From Flavobacterium sp. (GTDB lineage: Bacteria > Bacteroidota > Bacteroidia > Flavobacteriales > Flavobacteriaceae), in contig JASLHL010000075.1 of NCBI GenBank assembly GCA_030152225.1, forward strand, positions 1 to 9,207: a stretch of DNA of 9,207 nucleotides, written 5' to 3'. Positions 1 through 6,181 of the stretch are shown here, one piece after another (within the stretch, counting starts at the first letter, position 1; every line of letters starts with the position of its first letter). The translations under genes and the position numbers were made by a program. The notes under the pieces are model-generated. The model was not told the DNA's origin and did no database searches. It was given only the letters and a program-made list of their open reading frames with translations.

Positions 1-101
1 CACATAGTGTGAAATGGACGACGGTTGCCTCTATTATGCCGATCATTTTTGGCCTAGTGGTATGTTTTGTTGTCACCCAAATTTGGCATCTATTCGTATA
101 A
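1..101 (+). CDS. C-terminal end of a membrane protein (partial, 5' end outside window)
   Basis: An open frame enters from the left edge (codons begin at base 3) and ends at TAA 99-101, giving 32 residues. The tail runs HSVKWTTVAS and then a hydrophobic stretch of about 20 residues (IMPIIFGLVVCFVVTQIWHLF), which reads as a final transmembrane helix ending almost at the C-terminus. It is followed directly by a palindromic terminator, which supports a real gene end. A secondary transporter or permease is plausible, and C4-dicarboxylate-type carriers have comparable last helices, but 32 residues are too few to assign a family. Confidence 0.6.
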   Translation, partial: HSVKWTTVASIMPIIFGLVVCFVVTQIWHLFV

Positions 102-120
102 TGAAAAAGAAAAAGAAAAG

Positions 121-148
121 AAAAAGTCGAGTAATTACTCGACTTTTT
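121..148. terminator. Bidirectional intrinsic terminator between convergent genes
   Basis: A perfect inverted repeat with 14-base arms (121-134 and 135-148): AAAAAGTCGAGTAA then its exact complement. The A-run on one flank and T-run on the other make it work on both strands, ending the plus-strand membrane gene and the minus-strand sanA-like gene. The minus-strand stop codon (135-137) lies inside the right arm, so the terminator overlaps the coding end. The arms abut at the centre, so the real hairpin must open a few central A/T pairs to form a loop. Confidence 0.85.
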
Positions 149-794
149 CTTGTTTTAACCCAGTTCCTATAGGAATTTGAGGGCCTAAATATTTTGGTTT
201 TTTATTGGTCAGGTTGTCGAGTAGTACTTTTACTCGGGCAAATTTTTCACGGACTAAGGTTTTAAATCCATATTTACGGGTCACATCTTGTGCATTAAAT
301 CCAACCGTTTGCAAATCCAAATGATTAGCAATGTACACGGCTCTTTCGTTGTGAAAGGGTTGAGAGATAATGGTAAAAGCATCCTCGTTAAAGATGGCTT
401 TCATGCGATATACGGAATCCAAGGTGCGAAATCCAGCGTAATCCAAATAAATGTGATCTTTGGGGACGCCACGTTCAATTAGCCCTTCTTCCATGTCTTT
501 GGGTTCGTTGTAATTCTCGCGACTATTGTCTCCACTAACCACTATAAAATCAATCTTTCCCGCGTGATAGAGCTGTGCTGCCGCTTCTATGCGATAGGTA
601 AAGTAGTAGTTTAGTTGTCCGCCACTGAGATATTTGGAAGTCCCAAGAACAAGTCCTACTTTGTTGTGGGGAATTTGATCAACGGTATCAAATAGCTGTG
701 CTTTTGTACTGGAGGCTACGCGTATATTGGCTAGGCCTATAAAAGCAAGCAGGAGAATACCGAGGATTCCAATACCGAGGATTGTCTTTTTCAT
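135..794 (-). CDS. sanA: SanA/YdcF-type DUF218 envelope protein
   Basis: A 219-residue protein with an N-terminal hydrophobic helix (about residues 4-23) after MKK, so it is anchored in the inner membrane with the rest probably periplasmic. The DUF218 fold is recognisable from the first beta strand with VGLVLGTSKY (46-55), the segment TYRIEAAAQLYHAGK (66-80) and the core motif FIVVSGDN (83-90). The later segment FTIISQPFHNERAVYIA (140-156) also fits. This is the SanA branch (E. coli SanA was described as a vancomycin-exclusion factor at high temperature). The biochemical activity of the family is poorly defined; a role in envelope barrier function is inferred. It starts 21 bp after the helicase stop on the same strand, with no separate promoter seen, so the two are probably co-transcribed. 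Length is normal for the family. Confidence 0.85.
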   Translation of the reverse strand: MKKTILGIGILGILLLAFIGLANIRVASSTKAQLFDTVDQIPHNKVGLVLGTSKYLSGGQLNYYFTYRIEAAAQLYHAGKIDFIVVSGDNSRENYNEPKDMEEGLIERGVPKDHIYLDYAGFRTLDSVYRMKAIFNEDAFTIISQPFHNERAVYIANHLDLQTVGFNAQDVTRKYGFKTLVREKFARVKVLLDNLTNKKPKYLGPQIPIGTGLKQEKVE

Positions 795-815
795 ATGACA
801 GGGATTAAAACGGTA

Positions 816-2057
816 TTAATACCAACGTTTTTTATTTTTCTTAGAATTTTCTGACTTACGGGAATTTGCCTTCTTATTACGGTAATCTTTTTTAGGGGCT
901 GCATCTCCTTTTTTAGCATCTTCCTTCCATGGAAAGGGATGATCCGAAATAGTTTTGGGTTGGGTACGTGTAAACTTTACAATTGCATCCCAGTAGGTCT
1001 TCTCCGATTTGTCACAAAACGAAATAGCCAATCCTTCATTTCCCGCTCTTCCTGTACGTCCAATACGGTGTACAAAAGTTTCTGGAATGTTGGGTAAGTC
1101 ATAGTTAATCACTACGGGGAGTGAATCAATATCAATACCACGAGCAGCAATATCAGTAGCTACTAATACTTTTGTCTCTTTATTTTTGAAACTATCCAGT
1201 GCTTCTTGTCTTAGGTTTTGAGATTTATCTCCGTGAAAAGCTGCAGCCTGTACGCCATTTTTTTCTAAAGCTTCCACTACAGAATCAGCCCCATGTTTGG
1301 TCCGAGTGAATACCAAAACATCACTGAGCTTTTGATTGCGAATGAGGTGGTATAGTAGTTTTTTCTTGTCTCCTTTTTCTACGAAATACACCTGTTGTTT
1401 TACTGTTTTGGCGCTAGATGAAATCGCATCGACAGCAACGTATTGTGGTTGTTTGAGAAAGTTATGTGCCAATTCTCGAATAGGTAAAGGCATTGTTGCA
1501 GAGAACAATAGGGTTTGTCTGTTATCTGGGGTAACTTGAATCAGCTTTTTTACATCATCAATAAAGCCCATATCCAACATTAAATCCGCTTCATCCAGTA
1601 CCAAAAAGTGAAGGTGATCGAGGTTTAGTTGTTTTTGTTTGTATAGATCTAAAAGACGCCCTGGTGTTCCTATAATGATATCAGCGCCTTTGTTTAACTG
1701 TTCAATTTGAGGTTTGCTTGAAACACCTCCATAAATAGTCATTAGGGTTGCATTGGTGTATTTGGCATAAAGCGCGAAGTTATCAGCTATTTGTTGTGCT
1801 AATTCTCTGGTTGGAGTTATCACTAATACACGTGCGTTTTTTGTGCGTTTGGTATTGCCTAAACGGTGTAAATAGTGGAGAATTGGCATGACAAAGGCAG
1901 CTGTTTTTCCCGTTCCCGTTTGTGCACAACCAATGACGTCCTTTTCTTGTAAAACCAAGGGAATCACTTGCTGTTGAATGGGCGTAGGCGTTTGATACTC
2001 TAGCTCTTCAATTGCTCTTAAAATATTTTTATTCAGTTGTAAATCTTCAAATGTCAT
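816..2057 (-). CDS. rhlE: DEAD-box ATP-dependent RNA helicase, RhlE type
   Basis: A 413-residue RNA helicase that unwinds RNA duplexes with ATP, probably in ribosome assembly or mRNA turnover and cold adaptation. All family motifs are present in order: Q motif around F3-Q28 (TPTPIQ), motif I AQTGTGKT (45-52), Ia PTRELAQ (82-88), Ib TPGR (131-134), II DEAD (155-158), III SAT (186-188), V ATDIAARGID (300-309) and VI HRIGRTGR (330-337). The tail from about residue 377 is Lys/Arg-rich and low complexity, as usual for RhlE proteins that use it to bind RNA. The frame is open up to an ATG at 2132, but I chose 2057. Residues from there begin MTFEDLQL, the normal family start. The extra 25 residues are unlike helicase sequence, and a promoter-like element at 2080-2087 lies between the two starts. 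All catalytic residues are intact. Confidence 0.95.
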   Translation of the reverse strand: MTFEDLQLNKNILRAIEELEYQTPTPIQQQVIPLVLQEKDVIGCAQTGTGKTAAFVMPILHYLHRLGNTKRTKNARVLVITPTRELAQQIADNFALYAKYTNATLMTIYGGVSSKPQIEQLNKGADIIIGTPGRLLDLYKQKQLNLDHLHFLVLDEADLMLDMGFIDDVKKLIQVTPDNRQTLLFSATMPLPIRELAHNFLKQPQYVAVDAISSSAKTVKQQVYFVEKGDKKKLLYHLIRNQKLSDVLVFTRTKHGADSVVEALEKNGVQAAAFHGDKSQNLRQEALDSFKNKETKVLVATDIAARGIDIDSLPVVINYDLPNIPETFVHRIGRTGRAGNEGLAISFCDKSEKTYWDAIVKFTRTQPKTISDHPFPWKEDAKKGDAAPKKDYRNKKANSRKSENSKKNKKRWY

Positions 2058-2079
2058 AACCTGTGCATATAGTATTGGA

Positions 2080-2087
2080 CAAAGGTA
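2080..2087 (-). promoter_or_regulatory. Bacteroidota-type promoter -7 element for the helicase gene
   Basis: Minus-strand TACCTTTG matches the TAnnTTTG consensus of the Bacteroidota primary sigma factor. It lies 22 bases upstream of the ATG at 2057. The -33 region shows only a weak TTA instead of TTG. Its position between the two candidate ATGs (2132 and 2057) supports the downstream start. Confidence 0.65.
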
Positions 2088-2118
2088 CGCGATTTGATGG
2101 TAATTAATGAAATGCAGG

Positions 2119-2155
2119 AAAAAAAAGGACAATCTACTATATTCAATTGATTGTC
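2119..2155 (-). terminator. Intrinsic terminator of the udk-divIC-mutase operon
   Basis: Reading the minus strand after the stop at 2174, a 7-bp stem is formed by GACAATC (2155-2149) and GATTGTC (2134-2128). The loop has 14 bases, and after one C the stem is followed by eight T residues (2126-2119). It lies just upstream of the helicase promoter, so it separates the two minus-strand transcription units. The stem is short and AT-rich but the U-tract is strong. Confidence 0.7.
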
Positions 2156-2173
2156 AATTAGGTGTTTATGTGG

Positions 2174-3604
2174 TTAATATACTAGTGCTTGGTGAATTTC
2201 CTCTAGGGTTGCGCGTACTTTAATGGCTTCAATAGCCAAGGCCAATACATTATCCCCTTTTGTTTGTACGTGCTGTGCTAGTTTTACCAAAGCATCTTCT
2301 ACTTCTTTGCGAGGGTTCAGCTGTGTTGTTTTCGTTTCAGTTGCTCCTGATTCTGATCCTTTGTGTTGTGATTGTAAAAGAACAGTTAGTACGGGCTGAA
2401 TACCGCCTTGATTCGCTATGGTTTGAATGAGGTTTATTGTTTTTTCAGCGATATCTAGGGTAGTTTTTTCTATAAAATAACTTCCTGCCCATGGGTCAAT
2501 CGTTTTACAGCTCTTAATTTCTTCCACTAAGAAACGCTGCATTTGACCTGCAGTCAGTTGGGTGGATGCTGTTGGAGGGAGTTGTAAGTGCAAGGCTTGT
2601 GTTCCTCCAAAAATAGCTGCAGTCGCTTGTACAGTCGTTTGACCTAAGCTGTCCATCGATCCAGTAAACTCAGGATGTAAGACTGAGGTTTGGGCGCGAA
2701 TGGAGAGGGCTGAAGCTTGTTCATCCTTGAGGTTGAACGGTTGAAGTAAGGTAGACCAAACCCCTCGTGCCGCTCGCATCTTGGCTATTTCGATAAAATG
2801 ATTAGAGCCTAAAGCCCAAGTATACGAAAGATGGGTTGCTATATAGTCCAAGGGAATATTTTGTTTGCCTGCTTGTTGTAGCAAATCAATTCCCAGCATT
2901 AAGCTATAGGCTAGTTCCTGATCAGCTGTGAGATTACATGTTTTCAAAGCCGTATTGGACAGGGATACCCCATTGAAATTAGGATGATGCTGATGCAAAT
3001 AACTGAGGGTATCCAAAGCCACTTTGTTTGCTTTTTCAAGTGAAAAGGTACCCTTTGTTGATAGGATAGGTGATAGTAGATCACTGTGTAGATGGCCTGA
3101 TAAACGCTGACCTTCAAACCCCAATTCTTCAGCTGCTGCTAAATAACAAGCCAATAGCGGGACAATCGAGCCATCTGAATAAAGCGCAACCGCTAGTTCA
3201 TCAAGGGGAAGTTGCGCAAGAAGTACTTTCATGTCTTCAATGGAATGTAGGCTAGGTTGCGTTTTTTCTATTTCCGTCGATGGTGTGGTATGAGCAATAA
3301 GAGTTATTTCCTTTTGTCCTTGCTGTACTTGATTGCGATAAACTTGATTTGCTTTTTCTAGGGATGTGTTTTGAGGTACTTGATTCATTTGCCAAGGGTG
3401 CTGTACATACATCATAGGAGAAATCCCTCGTATAAAAGGAGCAAATCCCGCTGCAAAATCAATATCTTCTAAAGCTTTAATCGCTTCTTCGCTGTATTGT
3501 TTCTGAATAGCAACTCCCTCAACTGTTGTTGTTACAGTGGAATCTGATGGTGTTTCGAATAGAGTAGAATCTATTTTCAAATGTTGTAAATCCTTTCTTT
3601 TCAT
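2174..3604 (-). CDS. Methylmalonyl-CoA mutase large-subunit-like protein, B12 domain absent, active site degenerate
   Basis: A 476-residue relative of the mutase large subunit (ScpA/MutB, normally about 700 residues). Family framework is clear: KDLQHL (4-9), AAGFAPFIRG (51-60), MMYVQHPW (64-71), GQK (96-98), SIEDMKVLLAQLPLD (121-135), MRAARGVW (276-283), FGGTQALHL (332-340) and IDPWAGSYFIE (369-379). The tail LALAIEAIKVRATLEEI (454-470) matches the helix that normally precedes the cobalamin domain. The protein ends six residues later, so the cobalamin-binding domain with its DxHxxG histidine is missing. Aligned by eye to the Propionibacterium enzyme, Tyr89 is V76, Arg207 is T183, and Tyr243-His244 are T218-A219. 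The LHTNxxDEA segment is LHLQLPPTA. The linker at about 411-435 is shortened and Ser/Thr/Gln-rich. Catalysis seems unlikely. A structural partner for the preceding small subunit, or a repurposed mutase fold, is inferred. The frame is intact and starts 11 bp after the small-subunit stop. Confidence 0.85.
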   Translation of the reverse strand: MKRKDLQHLKIDSTLFETPSDSTVTTTVEGVAIQKQYSEEAIKALEDIDFAAGFAPFIRGISPMMYVQHPWQMNQVPQNTSLEKANQVYRNQVQQGQKEITLIAHTTPSTEIEKTQPSLHSIEDMKVLLAQLPLDELAVALYSDGSIVPLLACYLAAAEELGFEGQRLSGHLHSDLLSPILSTKGTFSLEKANKVALDTLSYLHQHHPNFNGVSLSNTALKTCNLTADQELAYSLMLGIDLLQQAGKQNIPLDYIATHLSYTWALGSNHFIEIAKMRAARGVWSTLLQPFNLKDEQASALSIRAQTSVLHPEFTGSMDSLGQTTVQATAAIFGGTQALHLQLPPTASTQLTAGQMQRFLVEEIKSCKTIDPWAGSYFIEKTTLDIAEKTINLIQTIANQGGIQPVLTVLLQSQHKGSESGATETKTTQLNPRKEVEDALVKLAQHVQTKGDNVLALAIEAIKVRATLEEIHQALVY

Positions 3605-3615
3605 AACGAATACGC

Positions 3616-4977
3616 TTATTTATTTTCCGCTGTTAATCTATGTTGTTCGTAGCTTTCTGCTAGGCGTTTTTCCAATAAAGGAGCCAGTAGTGTTTTGCGT
3701 GGTTTTTGTTTGACAAAGGGAAAGAGTTCCAATTGCGTTTGTATTTTCTCCTTGGGATTGGCTTGTATATTGCTGCCAACAAGTAGTTCTTTTTGCGCAT
3801 TAAACCAATCCTGTTCCTTGTCTGCGGATTCTGCTATTTTACGCTGAATCGTCCCTTGATGAAAGGAAGTGATTAATCCATCTGCTTGTTCGATCTGTTT
3901 GATGATCTCCAGTGCTTTTTCTGCCAGTTGCTTGGTGAGTTCTTCTATATAATAGGCTCCAGCTGTGGGATTGTCTACCGCGTCAAAATGGCTATCCTTC
4001 TTTAAGGAAAGGAGTTGATTCCTTGCTATTTGTTGACTGGCGTAATTTTCTTTTCGATACAGTACATCATGGGGTAAATTACAAATAAAATCGGCACCTC
4101 CTAAAACAGCACTCATGCATTCGGTTGTTGAGCGTAGGGCATTTACTGATGCTCCATAGAGTGTTTTATTTCGCTTTGTAGGCGTACTGATAATTTTGAC
4201 CGTTAAGTCCGTGCAGGCGTATTCTCGTGCAATTAATTCAAATAACAAGCGGAATGCCTTGTGTTTGGCAATTTCAAAAAAGTAATTTGAACCAACAGCA
4301 ACTTCAATAAAAACGGGCTGTTGTAGTGTTTTTACTCTAGAAAGATACTCATTGAAGTGATTGCAAGCATAAGCCAGCTGTTGAATGATAGTAGCTCCCG
4401 CTTGTTGGTACGCTTTGGTATCAATTGTCAGGTTAACGGATGCGTACTGTTGGGCTAATGCATCAAGAGTTGTAAAATCCTGGTTGAGGTTGTGAAACCA
4501 ATTTCCTGCTGTAATTAATTGATGAATAGGATCAACCATCAGGTGCAGGGTAAAGTGTTGTTCACTCGCCCATTGCGCAATATTTTTGATATAGGTTTGA
4601 TCTAAAAAGTGACAGCGCAATAAATACGTTCCTTCTTTAGGTAAAACACCTAGAAGTGCAGTTACATCCACAGCTGTATTGGTCAGGGTGAAATAGAGAA
4701 CCTCTGCGCCCTTTTGCAAAGCCGTTTTTGCATTGTGGATGGATTTTTCAATGTCGTGTACGTAGATCGAGTGTACCACAGACCATTGTGAACTGCTAGT
4801 AGAAACGGGAATCGACTGATTTTCATCTCCATGGTAAAATGGACGTACTTTGATCCCTTCTAAACTTTCCCAAACTAGCGTTTCATTGTAATCAGCTCCT
4901 TGCAGTTCGTATTGAATTTTATTTTTCCATTGCTTAGAAGGAATGGAAGTAAATTCGTCGAAAAGTTGATGATTCAT
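3616..4977 (-). CDS. mutA: Methylmalonyl-CoA mutase small (beta) subunit
   Basis: A 453-residue small-subunit homologue. In the normal heterodimer this subunit has the mutase TIM-barrel fold but does not bind cobalamin; it supports a catalytic large subunit that interconverts methylmalonyl-CoA and succinyl-CoA in propionate and branched-chain metabolism. Recognisable parts are the N-terminal FTSIPSKQWKNKIQYELQG (9-27), SLEGIKVRPFY (38-48), and AYQQAGATIIQQLAYA (189-204), which corresponds to the YHMQEAGAT region of the large subunit. Later come VAVGSNYFFEIAKHKAFR (226-243), LGGADFICNLPHD (292-304) and NPTAGAYYIEELT (336-348). It ends without a cobalamin-binding domain, and I remember flavobacterial small subunits as similarly short. 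It is in the udk operon, 18 bp after the divIC-like gene. Its usual partner, a full ScpA, is not next to it; a degenerate relative is. Assignment to the small subunit is firm, but whether it belongs to an active mutase is not. Confidence 0.85.
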   Translation of the reverse strand: MNHQLFDEFTSIPSKQWKNKIQYELQGADYNETLVWESLEGIKVRPFYHGDENQSIPVSTSSSQWSVVHSIYVHDIEKSIHNAKTALQKGAEVLYFTLTNTAVDVTALLGVLPKEGTYLLRCHFLDQTYIKNIAQWASEQHFTLHLMVDPIHQLITAGNWFHNLNQDFTTLDALAQQYASVNLTIDTKAYQQAGATIIQQLAYACNHFNEYLSRVKTLQQPVFIEVAVGSNYFFEIAKHKAFRLLFELIAREYACTDLTVKIISTPTKRNKTLYGASVNALRSTTECMSAVLGGADFICNLPHDVLYRKENYASQQIARNQLLSLKKDSHFDAVDNPTAGAYYIEELTKQLAEKALEIIKQIEQADGLITSFHQGTIQRKIAESADKEQDWFNAQKELLVGSNIQANPKEKIQTQLELFPFVKQKPRKTLLAPLLEKRLAESYEQHRLTAENK

Positions 4978-4995
4978 AGTACTAAAATGTCAGGT

Positions 4996-5325
4996 TTACG
5001 AAGAAGATAAGGTATCAAATTCAATGATAAAAATATCTTCATTATCTCGCTTCATATAATATTTTTCTCTGGCGTATTTCTCGATTGCATCGCCATCTTT
5101 CAAGTTTTTGATGGATTGCTTGTCCTTGTCAATTTCATTTTGAAAGTATTCTCTTTTTTCTTCCATTTTATCAATTTCTTGATCAATGGCATGATGTTCA
5201 ATAAGCGAATAGCTGTCAAAAAATACGATCCAAACAATAAAACCAATGGTTATCAAAAAAAACGGGTTTTTTACTATTCGGATGTATCGTAATTTGCGAA
5301 GCATACTTTTAGAATCCATTGGCAT
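4996..5325 (-). CDS. FtsB/DivIC-like septum formation initiator
   Basis: A 109-residue bitopic membrane protein of the FtsB/DivIC family, which forms the FtsQ-FtsL-FtsB type subcomplex of the divisome. The layout is typical: a short basic cytoplasmic N-terminus (MLRKLRYIRIVKN), one transmembrane helix (about 22-36), then a charged coiled coil (about 45-77, rich in E, K and D). It ends with the family's EKYAREKYYMKRDNEDIFII block (82-101). ATGs at codons 1, 3 and 8 are all possible starts and nothing decides between them; the first is reported. The gene lies 21 bp after udk and 18 bp before the mutase small subunit. I remember this udk-adjacent position from flavobacteria. Family is clear; FtsB versus DivIC naming is not. 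Confidence 0.85.
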   Translation of the reverse strand: MPMDSKSMLRKLRYIRIVKNPFFLITIGFIVWIVFFDSYSLIEHHAIDQEIDKMEEKREYFQNEIDKDKQSIKNLKDGDAIEKYAREKYYMKRDNEDIFIIEFDTLSSS

Positions 5326-5346
5326 TATTATTTATGTGGTATAAAG

Positions 5347-5955
5347 TTAACCTATTTTCTCGTTAATTACAGTACGAACAATATCAATTGCCACAGTATT
5401 ATACGTGTCATTGGGAATAATGATATCCGCATAGGCTTTTGATGGCTCTATAAATTGATCGTGCATCGGTTTTAATGTGTTTTGATAGCGATTTAAAACT
5501 TCGATCATATCGCGACCGCGTTCGGCTATATCGCGTTTTAAACGGCGAATCAAGCGCTCATCCGAATCGGCGTGTACAAAGATTTTAATGTCACATAATT
5601 CACGTAATTCTGGATTACACAAGATTAGGATTCCTTCAACAATCATTACTTTTCTAGGATGTGTTAGGATATAGTCATCTGTTCTATTGTGCTTCACAAA
5701 AGAATAAACGGGTTGATTTACACTATGTCCCTCTTTTAATTCTTTGAGATGTTGAACCAAAAGATCAAAGTCAATCGATCTTGGATGATCAAAGTTGATT
5801 AAAGTTCTTTCCTCCAAACTAAGATTATCCGTTGCTTTGTAATACGAGTCTTGGGATATGATACCTACTTCTGTTTCAGGTAGTTCGTTCATGATTTGGT
5901 GAACTACGGTTGTTTTACCGCTTCCTGTTCCTCCTGCAATTCCAATAATTAACAT
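5347..5955 (-). CDS. udk: Uridine/cytidine kinase
   Basis: A 202-residue cytosolic kinase of pyrimidine salvage that phosphorylates uridine and cytidine to UMP and CMP with ATP or GTP. The P-loop is GGTGSGKT (8-15). Nucleoside-binding segments include QDSYYK (35-40), INFDHPRSIDFD (53-64) and QPVYSF (81-86). IVEGILIL (105-112) forms the Walker B-like strand, and the LID-type basic region ERLIRRLKRDIAERGRD (133-149) follows. Length and order match the family (about 205-210 residues). It is the first gene of a compact minus-strand operon with a divisome gene and two mutase genes, and a promoter-like element lies 20 bases upstream. Nothing in the sequence suggests loss of function. Confidence 0.95.
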   Translation of the reverse strand: MLIIGIAGGTGSGKTTVVHQIMNELPETEVGIISQDSYYKATDNLSLEERTLINFDHPRSIDFDLLVQHLKELKEGHSVNQPVYSFVKHNRTDDYILTHPRKVMIVEGILILCNPELRELCDIKIFVHADSDERLIRRLKRDIAERGRDMIEVLNRYQNTLKPMHDQFIEPSKAYADIIIPNDTYNTVAIDIVRTVINEKIG

Positions 5956-5975
5956 CTGTGCTTTTATATTTTTAG

Positions 5976-5983
5976 CAAAAATA
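5976..5983 (-). promoter_or_regulatory. Candidate Bacteroidota promoter -7 element for the udk operon
   Basis: Minus-strand TATTTTTG fits TAnnTTTG and sits 20 bases upstream of the udk ATG, implying a very short leader. No convincing TTG is present at the -33 position; the local TCTTTGATT is too close (9-base spacing). Chance matches are common in such AT-rich sequence, so confidence is moderate. No other promoter-like site was seen within the operon. Confidence 0.45.
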
Positions 5984-6102
5984 GAAATTAATCAAAGAGG
6001 GGAAAAACATTTTTTGGTTTTAGAACGTTGTTAAGGCTTTTTAAGTAGGAGGTAAAAAGAGGATTGTATTGGATTTTTCAATGGCAGCGATATTATTTAT
6101 AC

Positions 6103-6130
6103 TTAATCTAATTTAAAAAAGTTATATTTG
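6103..6130 (+). promoter_or_regulatory. Candidate promoter of the siderophore-interacting protein gene
   Basis: TATATTTG at 6123-6130 fits the Bacteroidota TAnnTTTG element, and TTA at 6103-6105 (17-base spacing) is a weak -33 match. The predicted leader before the ATG at 6182 is about 45 bases. The region upstream (6091-6120) is very AT-rich and could hold an iron-repressor site, but I could not find a convincing dyad. Confidence 0.5.
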
Positions 6131-6181
6131 TCTCTCTTACAACTGGATAAAAGAATTGATTTTTTATAAATAAAAGGATAT

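Noticed and set aside
807..831. Perfect 12-bp palindrome GGTATTAATACC over the helicase stop codon, with AAAAC/GTTTT flanks and a bulge, as a possible terminator between the helicase and sanA-like genes.
   Set aside because: The minus-strand side is followed by TTTTAATCCC rather than a real T-run, and the stem is AT-rich and bulged. The 21-bp gap fits co-transcription better.
2174..3604. Calling the shortened mutase gene a pseudogene.
   Set aside because: There are no internal stops or frameshifts, framework motifs are well kept, spacing in the operon is tight and a terminator follows. A retained non-catalytic protein fits better, though recent decay by clean deletion cannot be fully excluded.
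6047..6112. AGGAGG (6047-6052) followed by a TTG-started frame of 16 codons, a possible leader peptide upstream of the siderophore-interacting protein.
   Set aside because: Bacteroidota make little use of Shine-Dalgarno sites. The frame is very short and ends before the likely transcription start at about 6137.
6091..6120. AT-rich stretch that could be a Fur or DtxR-type operator before the siderophore-interacting protein gene.
   Set aside because: No dyad symmetry was found when I tested the pairs around the centre. Iron control is plausible from the gene's role only.
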